Positions 31,577 through 43,086 of a stretch of 64,000 nt of DNA are shown piece after piece. This DNA is from Cinnamomum chago (lineage: Eukaryota; Streptophyta; Magnoliopsida; Laurales; Lauraceae). Position 1 is the stretch's first letter. Each line of letters starts with the position of its first letter. The notes below the pieces were generated by a model. That model worked only from the letters and a program-made list of their open reading frames with translations, was not told the origin of the DNA and did no database searches. The stretch spans positions 41,943,501-42,007,500 of the forward strand of contig CP142458.1 of assembly GCA_038049695.1 (NCBI GenBank). Direction: 5' to 3'. The position numbers and the translations under genes are program-made.

Positions 31577-31773
31577 CCTATCTAGAAGATAGAACAGCAG
31601 ACAACAAGCATCCAACCCAAACCTATCTAGAAGATAGAACAACAGCCAACAAGCATCCATAAAATCTACAACATGCAAGGAAGTAGATACAAGCATCCAG
31701 CCCAAGCCTATCTAGAAGATAGAACAACAGCCAACAAGCATCCATAAAATCTACAACATGCAAGGAAGTAGAT
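31577..31773. repeat. Tandem repeat, 45/85-bp units
   Basis: CCTATCTAGAAGATAGAACA starts at 31577, 31622 and 31707. The second and third copies share AACAGCCAACAAGCATCCAT and the following ~30 bases. TCTAGA/TATC give each unit a small palindrome. Confidence 0.85.
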
Positions 31774-32818
31774 TATACCTTATGAGCCCGATTGTGCTCT
31801 AATGGAGAAGTTGCATCTTTCTTTGATGATGAAACTCTTTCAAGTATCAAACAAGAATCTCCAAGACCTATTGATCTTCCATGCTATGACCCTCTTATCA
31901 TATCTCTTTTCTCAAGAAGATGGGTGGGATCTTTAAGAGAAAACTATTAAGGAAACTAGAAGAGAACTAGAAGAGGGAAGAAAGGAGAATAAGCATGTGC
32001 AACTTTTGCACAAAAAAGCCTTGGGTGTGAATCCCTAGGTGGGAATTCATTAGGGACGTCCAGCCCCATTATCTCCTTTATTTATAGCTTTTGCAAAACC
32101 TCCTCTTTGCTATCTAATTGAAATAGAAGTCTCACTTCTCTAACAATAAGTAACTCTCTTCTTTCTAATTTAAATAGAAATCTTACTTCCATTATAATTA
32201 GAAACTTACTATTACCACTATTAGAAGTCTCACTTCAAATAGAAATAGTAACTTTCTATTTCCTTTTAGAGTTCTACTATAATTAGTATCTTTCTAATAA
32301 CTTGGACTAGTGTGGGGACCACTAAGGATTCCTTAGAAAGCTGGCTCCAACTGGGACACCGCGACCCCACATCTCATGTGCAATCCGAGCCCACAGTTAA
32401 TTGCAAATAACACCACTATATAAATGCAATTGAACTCCAGTTTTAGGAATAAATTACAATGAAGACCCTAAACTTCCACATTACCACAATTAGGCCCCTC
32501 CATCATTATCCATGGATCAATTGGAATAAATTTGTCCCATCCAATCTTAGATCCACATCTTATTATCCTTGAACCCCAATTAATCACAGTGATCATCAGT
32601 ACCATCCAATTAACTCGTAATCGAGATGAGTGCGCACTTACTAATGACAAATCCATTAATTGGCACAAGGGGATAATATAGATAGATTCCATCTTGACCA
32701 TTGTATGTTCACACAGTCCTACTACCATGTACCCAAGACACCGAGGTGTTGACCTACAGTTGGCCTCACTCATTGGTGACCCAAAGTAAATGAATAGATA
32801 GAAACTTGAGTTCATCAA
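31774..32818 (-). mobile_element. Old LTR E, left part (minus strand)
   Basis: With 61521 onward this forms one sequence when the ATCAA-flanked stack is disregarded. Minus-strand TATAAATAAAGG at about 32089-32078 is a good promoter box, followed by a transcript-like leader. It looks like a long LTR of a copia-type element; no coding region is seen. Left boundary uncertain. Confidence 0.5.
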
Positions 32819-34159
32819 TGTTAGACTCCGACCCAGACTAATTCGATTAGTGTGCGATTAGTGTGTGTTTAGTCCTAAGTGGGTTTAGTTGTCGTTGGGT
32901 TAGAAATAATTAGTTTAGTCCTGGATATAGCTTTGGGAATTGTTAGACCCCGATCCAGACCAAGTCGATTAGTGTGCGATTAGCATGTGCTTAGTCCTAA
33001 GTGGGTTTAGTTGTTGTTGGGTTAGAAGTAATTAGTTTTAGTCTTGGACATAGCTTTGGGAATTTTGAGAACGTTTAGTATTAATTAGACACACTCAGGA
33101 AGGCCTGAGTGCACGTGTGAGCTTGGGAAGTTTGTGTTGGGTTCCGAGTGATTGTGGTTTTGATTTCATTGAATGATGTCTCGACGTGTTACAACTTTCG
33201 TTTTTAAGCATATTCATGTTTGAAGCCCAAAAACCCATGTTTTGGCCCAAAGAGGGTAAAAATTGTCTTTCTTGCACAAATCTGGACACAATTTTCGATA
33301 CCTCCAAAACCATGTCAAAAATATACTTTTTGAAAACTAGATATTTCGACGATCATTTTATCCTTCTTCGTCGAAGTCATCCGAGGCCCACAAGATCGTG
33401 TTTTCGTCGTTTCAAAGTCAAGTCAGTTGGGCCCCACTTGCTAGTGCCTTAAGTAACTCATCTCTTTCCCCTCTTTGCTATTTTCATTCTAAAACCCAAA
33501 TCTCTGCAATTGTTCTTGACCTAGGGCAAGGAAAGCTCTTCTTCTCTTCAATCTTCTTCATCTTGCATGCTTTGGCTAGAGAACTCCAAATAGAATTCCA
33601 AGCTTATCACCTTCTCCATCTCTTTGCAAGCTCTCTATCAATACAAGTTTCTTTGAGCTTCTTGTGGGGCAAGCCTTCATCTTCTTCATCTCTTCTTGTT
33701 TGGCCATTGTTAGGTAAGAGCTTCAATCCTTGTGTCTCATGAAGTCTTTTGGTTCCTTAAAGATCATGTTTTTCATGTTACAAACCCTACTTGTAAAATG
33801 GGTTCTTTAGTTCCATTTTTGAGTAAGTTGTGTGGTTTTCTCTTGGGTTTTCTTGTAGTGTTGGATTAGCTTGAGAGAAGTGCTTGAGAATGATTGTTTA
33901 GCATTTGGGCAAGGCAAGTAATCCCTATAGGATCTTTGTGCATGTGTATTTTAAGCTACATTGCTGTTTTGGAAATTTTGCATACAAATATGTTTACAAG
34001 CTTCATGATTATGTTTTCTTCGGATTGAATGTTTAAGGTTGGGAAAAATATGTGTGTTTTACCCTTGGAGAGCATGTAGGCTCAAGGGAATGCAGGTGGA
34101 ATGAGAATAAGAAGAAGGGTAGAAGAAAGATGTGAAAAACCTACACTGAACCGCGCGTC

Positions 34160-34476
34160 CCGTGCATTGGCGGTCAGCTTGCGGCTAGCCGCCAGTCTCC
34201 ACTTCGGCTAACCGCAGGCTAACCGAACTCGGCGGTTACTTTTCCAGTAGCTGGCTTTTGCATCAGGGTTCGGCGGTCAGCCCTGCCGTCAGCTCGCGGT
34301 TAACCGCCAGCTTCCCTTGCGGCTAACCGTAAGCCAACCGCGGGCATTTCGGTTCCTTTTCCAGAGAGCTGTTTCAGACCTGGGTTTCCAGCGGTCACCA
34401 TGTCGGTCAGCTTACGGCTAGCCTCCAGTTCCCATTTCGGCTAGCCGACAGCTGACCGCGAGCTGACCGAAATTGA
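34160..34476. repeat. Palindrome cluster in LTR C (three blocks)
   Basis: Three blocks of about 110 bp, each made of GCGGTCAGC / GCGGCTAGCCGCC / GGCTAACCG / CTGACCG words that are inverted within the block. Blocks are separated by TTTTCCAGWRAGCTG-type spacers and close with GAGCTGACCGAAATT. Much more GC-rich than the flanks. Confidence 0.85.
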
Positions 34477-34712
34477 CACATTTGCTTGTTTTGAAGAGTT
34501 TTTGCAAGAATGAAAACTAGAGCATGTTTAGGGGCCTTTAGCCGGATATTATGCACTCGAAACCCGAGATGTCCTTGAACTTCTGGGGCACCAATTCTGT
34601 TTTAATTCCAACATCTGGACTTCGGCTGCACAACGATCAACCAAAGGTCCTTGCATGAACTTGATGGGCTTTGTATTCGTACTTTGGTTTTTTTTTATAT
34701 GATGAATGTCAC

Positions 34713-35302
34713 AAGCTCATCAATGCTCGAGAAATTTCTAACTTTTCACCTCTTCTTGAAGCTGCACCATTGAAAATCACTTCAAGCCTCATAAAGTCCA
34801 CCACTTATCTGGCCTATGGAGTCTTCTGACTTAGGAAACTAATCCAATTTTATCCAAAAATCCACACTTACTTGCCTGACGAATCCTCTGACGGTACACG
34901 ATCAACTGTAATTGGGTCTCCATAAGCTGCTCACATTCCTTGCTGACGAACAATTGGTCACAAATTCCTTCTCTAGCTCCATCTGTGACATCCAAAAGCT
35001 GAAAACTCTGCCAAAGCCCTTCGAGAAACACATACTAGGTCCACAAAACTCTGACTCTCTGGCGCGAAAACAAAGAAAAGGAACTAAATGTGGGTGCGGA
35101 GACACTAAATTCTCCCCCATTAGAAAAGAATTTGGTCCCCCAAATTCACTAACAACAAGGACAAGAAAAGGAGACAAAAATAGTCTCCCCCACTAGAAGA
35201 AAAACAGGCACAAACTCACAAAAACAATACTAGACAAAAGAAAACGAGTCCTCACCACACGTCTTAAGGTTCCTAGAGTGTTTTATTTCCTAGAAACCTG
35301 CC
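34713..35302 (-). pseudogene. Element B interior: coding-like remnant
   Basis: A minus-strand frame 35031-34831 includes GICDQLFVSKECEQLMETQL then QLIVYRQRIRQ, helical in character, and is followed by GCAAGTAAGTG, a possible splice donor. No retroelement domain is recognised. It might be a leader or a captured host exon; identity unknown. Confidence 0.3.
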
Positions 35303-35318
35303 CGCTCTGATACCAGTC

Positions 35319-36247
35319 TGTCACGCCCCCAAACCGAAACCTCGGGGGCGCGAATGGGATTTAAGCATAAATGTATTTTACTTCTCCCAAGATCCGCGTG
35401 TGTGAAGACAACACATTCCAACACGTTCTGAATATTTTGCGGAAGCTTTTGTGGCGTTGCGACCCGAAGTCCGTGGCCATCGGATTCCGCGTCGCACTCA
35501 ACCTTTAGCATATAGCTATTATATCAAGAATCATATCAGACTGGAGTAACCATCACAATAAATTACAGAGCTGACAGTAACAGGATATTACATTCCCAAA
35601 TATGTTCAAGTTACAATTATCAATGTACATTAATTAAGAGTCCCAAGAAAAGGCTAATAAAAGTCATACAACAATAAGCTATAAACTACTACCCAAATGT
35701 GACGTAGCTCCGATGTCAAGCTTAGTGTCTACATGACATAGCCGACAAACCAACCTGCAAGGCATGACTCCACAGCCAATAAAACACTCAACTCGGGGCG
35801 AAGAAATCTGAACCTGAGTACCAAAAGTAGTGGGTCAGACACGATGGTCTGGCAGGTGGATGAAAAGATAATAATATACTGAAGAATAAAACATAAGATA
35901 AATCATGCTATTCGATCAAATGCTGCATATAATTAAACGAGTGCAAAGTCAGGAATCTCGGGGAAGACCTGTATTCATTTCAAGCATGGGTAAAACATGA
36001 ATATCTAATAAAACATATATTCATTTACATCATCCGTAAAAAGCATAGATATTTGTCAATCGGGTGTTCGTCTAAAACATTTATAAATATAGTGGCCGGG
36101 CAAAACAAACGTTCATTTGAGACTTAGGTAAAAACATAAGTATACAACAAACCAGGTATTCATAGCAGTCTAGCAAAACCAATGTCCATTTGAAACCTAT
36201 GTAGAAATGCGGATATTTAACAAACCGGATATCGTTTAAAACAGGTA
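35319..36247 (-). repeat. LTR B, segment 1 (3' end of the LTR)
   Basis: Minus strand ends CGGTTTGGGGGCGTGACA at 35319, next to the primer site. Continues beyond element A at 47922-49253 and beyond B' at 53668-55469, where it opens TGTGAGAACCCGACCCC. Confidence 0.85.
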
Positions 36248-37644
36248 TGTTAGACCCCGACCCAGACCAAGTCGATCAGTGTGCGATTAGTATGTGTTTA
36301 GTTCTAAGTGGGTTTAGTCGTGGTTGGGTTGGAAGTGATTAGTTAGTTTTGGACATAGCTTTGGGAATTTTGAGAACGTCTAGTATTAGTCAGACACACT
36401 CAGGAAGGCCTGAGTGCACGTATAAGCTTGTGAAGATCGTATCGGTTTTCGTGTGAGTGTGATTTTGATTTCATTTGAATGATCTTGTTATGTGTTACAA
36501 CTTTCGTTTTTAAGCCCATTCGTGTTCGAAGCCCAAAAACCCATGTTTTGGCCCAAAGAGGGTAAAATTGTCCTTTATGCACAAATCTGGACACAATTTT
36601 CGAAATCTCAAAACCATGTCAAAAATATACTTTTTGGAAACTAGATATTTCGACGATCGTTTTATCCTTCTTCGTCGAAGTCATCCGAGGCCCACAAGAT
36701 CATGTTTTAGCCATTTCAAGTTCAGGTCACATGGGGCCCATGAGTCATCACTTAATCCCCCTTTCCCTCTTCTTCCACTCACTTTACCAAATCTCTGCAA
36801 TTTCTGAATCTAGGGCAAGGAAAACCTCCTTTCTTCTCCATCTTCCCCACCTTGTTTGATCTAGCTAGGGAGCTCCAAAGAAGATTCTAAGACTACCATT
36901 TTCTTCATCTCCTTGCAAGCTCTCCATTGATACAAGTTTCTTGAGTTTTCAAGTTGGGCAAGAACTCCATTTCTTTCCCTCCCTCTTGTTTGGCCATTTC
37001 TAGGTAAGGGTTTCCACTCATACTCTCCATTGAGTCATTTTAGTTCCTTGAGAGTATGTTTTTCATGTTTTCAAACCCTACTTGGTAAATGGGTTCCTTG
37101 TTTCCATTTTTGAGTGAGTTTTGTGTGTTTTCTTGGTTTTGCTTGTAGTGTGGGATAAGCTTGTGTGAAGTGTTTGAGGAGGAGCGTCAGGAGGAGGCTT
37201 GTGAGCCAACTCCCGTGAGAGAGTGGCAGCCCGACGATGTCATTTAGATGTCGGTCGGGTTCTCGAGTTTCGTCACCTTTAGTCTTGGGGTTTCTTTTGG
37301 TTATTTTGAGATTGTATTGACCTTTATTGGTCTCTTATGGGTTGTACTAAACTTAACTCACTTTCGTGTTAAACTTATAACTTGAACTATGTTTGGGAAT
37401 GCCATGATAACCTTTTTTTTCTTTGATGCTATGTCTTGTTATTAAATGTTATAGCACTTAAAGATTTGATTGTGCTTATCGTGATGTGTTTTGCTACACG
37501 CTTCCGCAATCGTGTACGTGTGAGTCAGATTCCGCGTGTCTTTGGGAATCCTCACCGCGGGAACCTGTGGGAAAACAAAATCTTCAGTAGTAATCATCAC
37601 CAAATCGCGTTGCGGGCCCGGGGATCCGTTCCGGGGTCGCGACA
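36248..37644 (+). repeat. Element A 5' LTR
   Basis: TGTTAGACCCCGACCC to CCGGGGTCGCGACA. Compared with LTR C it lacks about 1.4 kb of the middle, including the palindrome cluster; the join lies near 37150-37175. Confidence 0.95.
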
Positions 37645-37648
37645 TGAC

Positions 37649-37660
37649 TGGTATCAGAGC
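37649..37660 (+). promoter_or_regulatory. Element A primer-binding site
   Basis: TGGTATCAGAGC four bases after the LTR. Confidence 0.9.
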
Positions 37661-37805
37661 GAGTCATGTTTCAGGCACTTAAAAGAAACTAGAAAGATCT
37701 TAGGAACGTGGTGAGGATTCGTGAGTTCGATAGATTCGTTCGTATAGGATCTTAGAAACCCTTGTACCATGATTATTGTTTTCTAACTCTTTGTTTTACA
37801 GCAAT

Positions 37806-38491
37806 ATGCCTCCAAGAAAAGCTCCAAATCATCATGCTTCAGGCAGTAACCAGAATGAGCCAGATGCATCTGATACACCAACAGCCACACAATTTCAGGA
37901 ACTTATGCAAGCAATGATAGCACAGCAAAGGCAAGCTAATGAGAACCAAGCAAGATCCCAAGAACAGTTGGCTAAGAAGGATGATGAGATGGCACAAGTT
38001 CAAAGGCAGTTATTGGAAGTCCTTCAGAACAGGAATGTAGCACCACCCGCAGGTCCACAGATTGTTATTCAGAATAGGGATCCTGACCCTAATGCACTGT
38101 TTGAGAAGTTTAGGAAAAGAGCACCGAAGGAGTTTTCGGGCAATGAGGACCCACTAGTGGCAGATGACTGGCTAGTCAATACGGAGAAGATCTTTGATGT
38201 CTTCATGTGCACGGGTATACAGAAGGTCAACCTCACAGCTTCATTATTTTATGGGCTTGCAGACAGGTGGTGGCAAACAGTCAAGGATCCTTATGCAGTG
38301 ATGGCAGATGATGAGGCATGGCCAGCATTCAAGATACAGTTTCAGGACAAGTACATTCCCTCTCATGTCAAGAGGCAGAAGGCTATTGAGTTTCAGCAAC
38401 TCAAGCAAGGTAGCATGACAGTGTTGGATTATGTCACCAAATTTGAGAGATTGGCGAGGTATGCCACCGAGTTGATTGACACGGAAAGGAA
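37806..38491 (+). pseudogene. Element A gag, N-terminal part
   Basis: Start MPPRKAPNHHASGS at 37806 chosen over an upstream in-frame Met at 37776, because MPPR-type starts are usual in this family. A Q-rich coiled segment leads to the gag core (FSGNEDPLVADDWLVNTEKI, ADRWWQTVKD, LKQGSMTVLDYVTKFERLAR). The frame is cut at ELIDTERKK by LTR B''; the TSD GAAGA (38492-38496) marks the join. Confidence 0.9.
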
Positions 38492-38496
38492 GAAGA

Positions 38497-41400
38497 TTTC
38501 ACGCCCCCGAAACAGAACCTCGGGGGCGGGAGATGGGATTAAGAATAAATTATATTTTACTTCTCCCAAGATCCGCGTGTGTGAAGACAACACATTCTGA
38601 ATATTTTGCGGAAGCATTTGTGGCGTTGCGACCCGAAGTCCGTGGCCATCGGATTCCGTGTCGCACTCAACCTTTAGCCCATAGCTATTATCTCAAGAAT
38701 CATACCAGACTGGAGTAACCATCACAATAATTTACAGAGCTGACAGTAACAGGATATTACATTCCCAAATATATTCAAGTTATAATTATCAATGTACATT
38801 AATTAAGAATCCCAAGAAAAAGGCTAACAAAAGCCATACAACAAGAAGCTATTAACTACTACCCAAATGTGACGTAACTCCGATGTCAAGCTCAATGTCT
38901 GCATGACATAGCCGACAAACCAACCTGCAAGGCATGGCTCCATAGCCAATAAAAACACTCAACTCGGGGCGAAGAAATCTGAACCTGAGTACCAAAAGTA
39001 GTGGGTCAGACACGACGGTCTGGCAGGTGGATGAAAAGAACACAAATATACTAAAGAATAAAACATATAATAAATCATGCTAATCAATCAAGTACTGCAT
39101 ATAATTAAACGGGTGTAAAGTCGGGAATCTCAAGGGAAACTTGTATTCATTTCAAGCATGGTTAAAACATGAATATCTAATAAAACATGTGTTCGTTTAC
39201 ATCATCTATAATCATAGATATTTGACAATGGGGTGTTCGTCTAAAACATGTATAAATATAGCGGTATGGCAAAACAACGCTCATTTGAAACTTAAGTAAA
39301 AACACAAGTATACAACAAACCAGGTATTCATAGCAGTCTAGCAAAACCAATGTCCATTTGAAACCTATGTAGAAGTATGGATATTTAATAAATCGGGTAT
39401 CGTTTAAAACAGGTGTAACCAAAGAAATCCAACAAGACTAATGTTCATTTAAACCTATTCCAAAGTATGGATATTTTAACAATTCGGGTATTCATTTAAA
39501 AACAGGTATAAGCATAGATATCTGACAAACCAAATGTCCTTTAAAACAAGGCACGGATATTTAACAATTCGAGTATTCCTTTAAAACACGTGAAATCATA
39601 TAAATCTAGCAAAATCATTGATCGTATGGAACATGTGTAAAAGTACGGGTATTCACCCAACCGGCATTCATGTAAAACATGTACGTGTGCAAAGGACATA
39701 AACCAATATAATAGTGACTGAATTTACAATAGAGAGCATTAACACTTATCTAAATAACAACTTTCATAAAAGCAATGAATCATTTAACTGAAAACAAGTA
39801 AGCAATATAAACCATGTCGGGTGTCCAAGGAATCGGGAACTGGCAAGATGGCAATCACAAGAAGCTAAGTCCTTTATCACCGAAGTGACAAGAGCGGGAC
39901 GTTGGTCTCAGTCACACAAGGTGAGGAGACTCAACGTAAATCATGTATACAATAATAAATATACGGGAACGGGACCACGGTAGCGAACCGGGTATCGGGA
40001 CGGGACCACGGCAATAACCGGGTATCGGGATCCAAACTGCAGCTGGCGGGACGGGAGAGGGATTTCCAAGTCGGTGGATCAAACCGACAAGGTATCCAAG
40101 CTTAGTGATGCCGACTCATAGGTCAAAACCAATCGAGACATATGCAAGTAAATCAAGTACAGTAAATAAACGGGTAAACCGGGGGTGCTCAAGGGCACAC
40201 TGTCACTTCATATCGGGAATACATCTCGGGACAAATAATTGTTACTAAAGTAACTTCAATGCTTTCGGGGCAACAAGTAAATCAAGTACAATAATTAAAC
40301 GGGTAAAACGGGGTGCTCAAGGGCACACTGTCGTATCATGTGATGTAATGCACTTCGGGACAAATGACTGTTACTAGAGTAACTCCAATGCTTTCGGGAA
40401 AACAAGTCATGTAATGCAAATCTCGGGAAAAGAGGTGAAACAATGAACTATAACAATTTCGGGTAAACATATCGGTTTCAAGATCTATTTAAGTGAATAG
40501 GGGTCCCGTATGTCGATTATGACAATTACTTGGTACTCCTTGAGTTAGAAGACATTCCGGGCTCCTTATGCACTTTTACTACTTTAAAATCTTAACATGA
40601 GCTTATGGGTAGTACTAGATGTTACAATAGCAAGAATCAAGATTATAAACGATCCATCCTAGGCATGACATTAATCCGGAAACATCGAGCAACCTACTCA
40701 GTCCTCGAAAGGAATAGAATTAGCGATAACCAAGGAAATAGACTTGTGTTTAGATATAAAGAAGATATCGCGTCGTTCCATCCCGTTCAAGATTGAAATG
40801 GATTAACTTCGATGTCACCAAACCCACCGGGAGGAGTGTCGGCTCAAGACATCCTCACTCATAGGCCAAACAGTCCAAAAAGGGTAAGGGTCCCACCTAA
40901 AACCAAGGATTAGTGTCTAGATCATCACCATTCTTTTCTTTTTTTGTTCCCTAGTCTTAAAGACCTTAGATTAGGGTACAATTGGTCTTAACACTGAGGT
41001 ATATACCTCTAGGACTCATAGGAGGCCCAAAGGTTTCCAAAAAAAACACAATATCAAATTTCACTTTGTACCAGAATGTACAGGGTCCGATCGATCGGCC
41101 GATCGATCGGCCCAAAAAGCCTTACAGTTACTGACAGTCCGATCGATCGGCCTGTAGGTCCGATCGATCGGACCTGGGTACAGCAGGTCCGGGAAAGCTG
41201 ATTTTTCTTCCTCTTTGTTTCCTTTCCTTCCAACATATAATCAACCACAAAGAACCATAAACAAGATGGTTTAAATACATGTTTCCAAGACAATAACATG
41301 AGCTAAAGAGCTCCTCATTTCCAATTCCTCTCTTTCCATTCTTTCCATTCTTTCCATTCACAATTAATCACAAGGTAGAGAAAACTCATTCATGTGAAAT

Positions 41401-42515
41401 CATTTGCAACCTTGACACTATGATGCATACATTTTCCAAGTATGAACAAGAGGGAAATAACTCATCAATAAGCACATCTTGAATCAATATTAATCATATT
41501 AAAGACAACTATTAAAATCACCAAAACCATGAATGAATCAAGATTTTCTCACAAAACATGTTAATAATCAAAACAATCCATTCATCCACTTGCTTTTGAC
41601 TCTAATCAAGCAAATCAAGCTCCTAATCACCTCCCAAGCACAAGATCAACAATCTCTACAAAAACCCCCAAAACAACCCAAAAATGGGTTAAACAATGAA
41701 GAAGAAGAAAGAACTCCCAATAATGAAAATGGAGCTTCTCAAGGGCAAGAAGAACACATATCTAGAAGATTTGAGGAGGGAACTTACTTGTGGAGTCTTC
41801 AAAAACACAAAGTTAGCTCAAGGAGGGTTTCAATGTTGGTGGATTTCTCTTCTAATGGCATCCATGAAAAGCTTGCAAGGTGGAGAAGAGAATGGTGGTC
41901 TCCATTTTGATGTTGGTGCAAGATTGGTGTAGCTTGGAGATGGAGAAGCAAGAAGAAGAAGGGGAAGCAAGAAAACCCTAGACTCAAAAGGGTTGTGCTG
42001 GAACAATGAAAAATGGAAGAGGAAGAGGAAGGGTCTCCTTTTATAAGCAAGTGAGAATGGGTCCCACAACTTAAATAACTTGGGTGGCTGAAATCATCTA
42101 ATTCGGGACCTCGGATGGATTCGACGAAGAAGGAAGAAATGATCGTCGAAATATCTAGTTTCCAAAAAGTGTATGTTTCACGGATTTCAAAAATATCGAG
42201 TTTCGGGTACAGATTTGGTGTGAAAAGACTGTTTTGCCCTCAAGGCCAAGAAATCGGGTTTTGGTTTCTCAAATGGATACGAGATCAACATGAAAGTTGT
42301 AGGATTCCTCAAGATGAATGCAACGGGCCAAAAACACGATACGAAACCAATCGGGAAAATCTCACAAGAAAATGCAAAGCCGAAAAAGGAACCCCCAAAG
42401 GGCCCCACAAGCTACCAAAGCACTCAAAAGCCCAAAACTAGAAGAAAACCCATTCTAGCTCACAAACTCAACCCAACAACTACTAATCCAAGAGATCAGG
42501 GGTCGGGTTCTCACA
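38497..42515 (-). mobile_element. Solo LTR B'' inside gag of element A
   Basis: 4019 bp, minus strand: opens TGTGAGAACCCGACCCCTGA at 42515 and ends GGGGGCGTGAAA at 38497 (other copies end GTGACA). TSD GAAGA at 38492-38496 and 42516-42520. No primer site or coding region, hence solo. Frames inside it are chance. Confidence 0.92.
41087..41171. repeat. Four copies of palindrome CCGATCGATCGG in LTR B''
   Basis: Exact copies at 41087-41098, 41099-41110, 41139-41150 and 41160-41171; the first two abut. Confidence 0.95.
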
Positions 42516-42520
42516 GAAGA

Positions 42521-43083
42521 TAACAAAGTTTTTGGAAGGGTTGAATCCGATCATCATGAGAGATGTTATAGGGGTAGTTCCACCAGCTACATATGATGAG
42601 GCAGTCAAGCGGGCTTATACTTTTGAGGATATTAACAATATGATTGTTCAGGACAGGAAGCAGCAGTATCAGCAGCAAAATCAGAGGCAACAACAGGGCA
42701 AGAAGCCAAGGCAAGAGCAAGGTCATGTGAGGCAGGGTTGTGGACATTGTGGCAAGAATCATGAGACACACGAATGTCGTAAGGCCATGGGTGCCTGTTT
42801 CAAGTGAGGGGCTATGAACCATTCAATCAAGGATTGCCCACTACTCCAGAATCAGAGGAACATGAACCAGCAGCAGAGACAAGTAGCTCCTCAGAACCAA
42901 GCACCAGTTCAGAATCAGATGAGACCACCTCAGCAGCAGCAGGCTAGGCAACCAGGACAGAATCAGAATGCTCGTCCTCCACAGCAGAACAGACAGGGCC
43001 AAGGAAGGCAGAACCAAGTACCGAACAGACTACAGATGCATGGACGTTTGTACTATCTCAACCGTGCAGATGCTGAAGCTGCA
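42521..43083 (+). pseudogene. Element A gag, C-terminal part with zinc knuckles
   Basis: Continues the gag frame (KFLEGLNPIIMRDV), then QQ-rich stretches and CGHCGKNHETHEC. In the following CFKC...H...C knuckle the codon for the second Cys is TGA (42805-42807). A second TGA at 43084-43086 separates gag from pol in a family that usually reads straight through. Confidence 0.85.
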
Positions 43084-43086
43084 TGA

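Noticed and set aside
34160-34476. CRISPR-like regular repeats
   Set aside because: Plant nuclear context; the words are diverged palindromes within an LTR, with no constant repeat and unique spacers.
41533-41910. 125-codon frame as a gene
   Set aside because: Lies inside solo LTR B''; no domain, and not kept in the sister LTR at 54400-54700.
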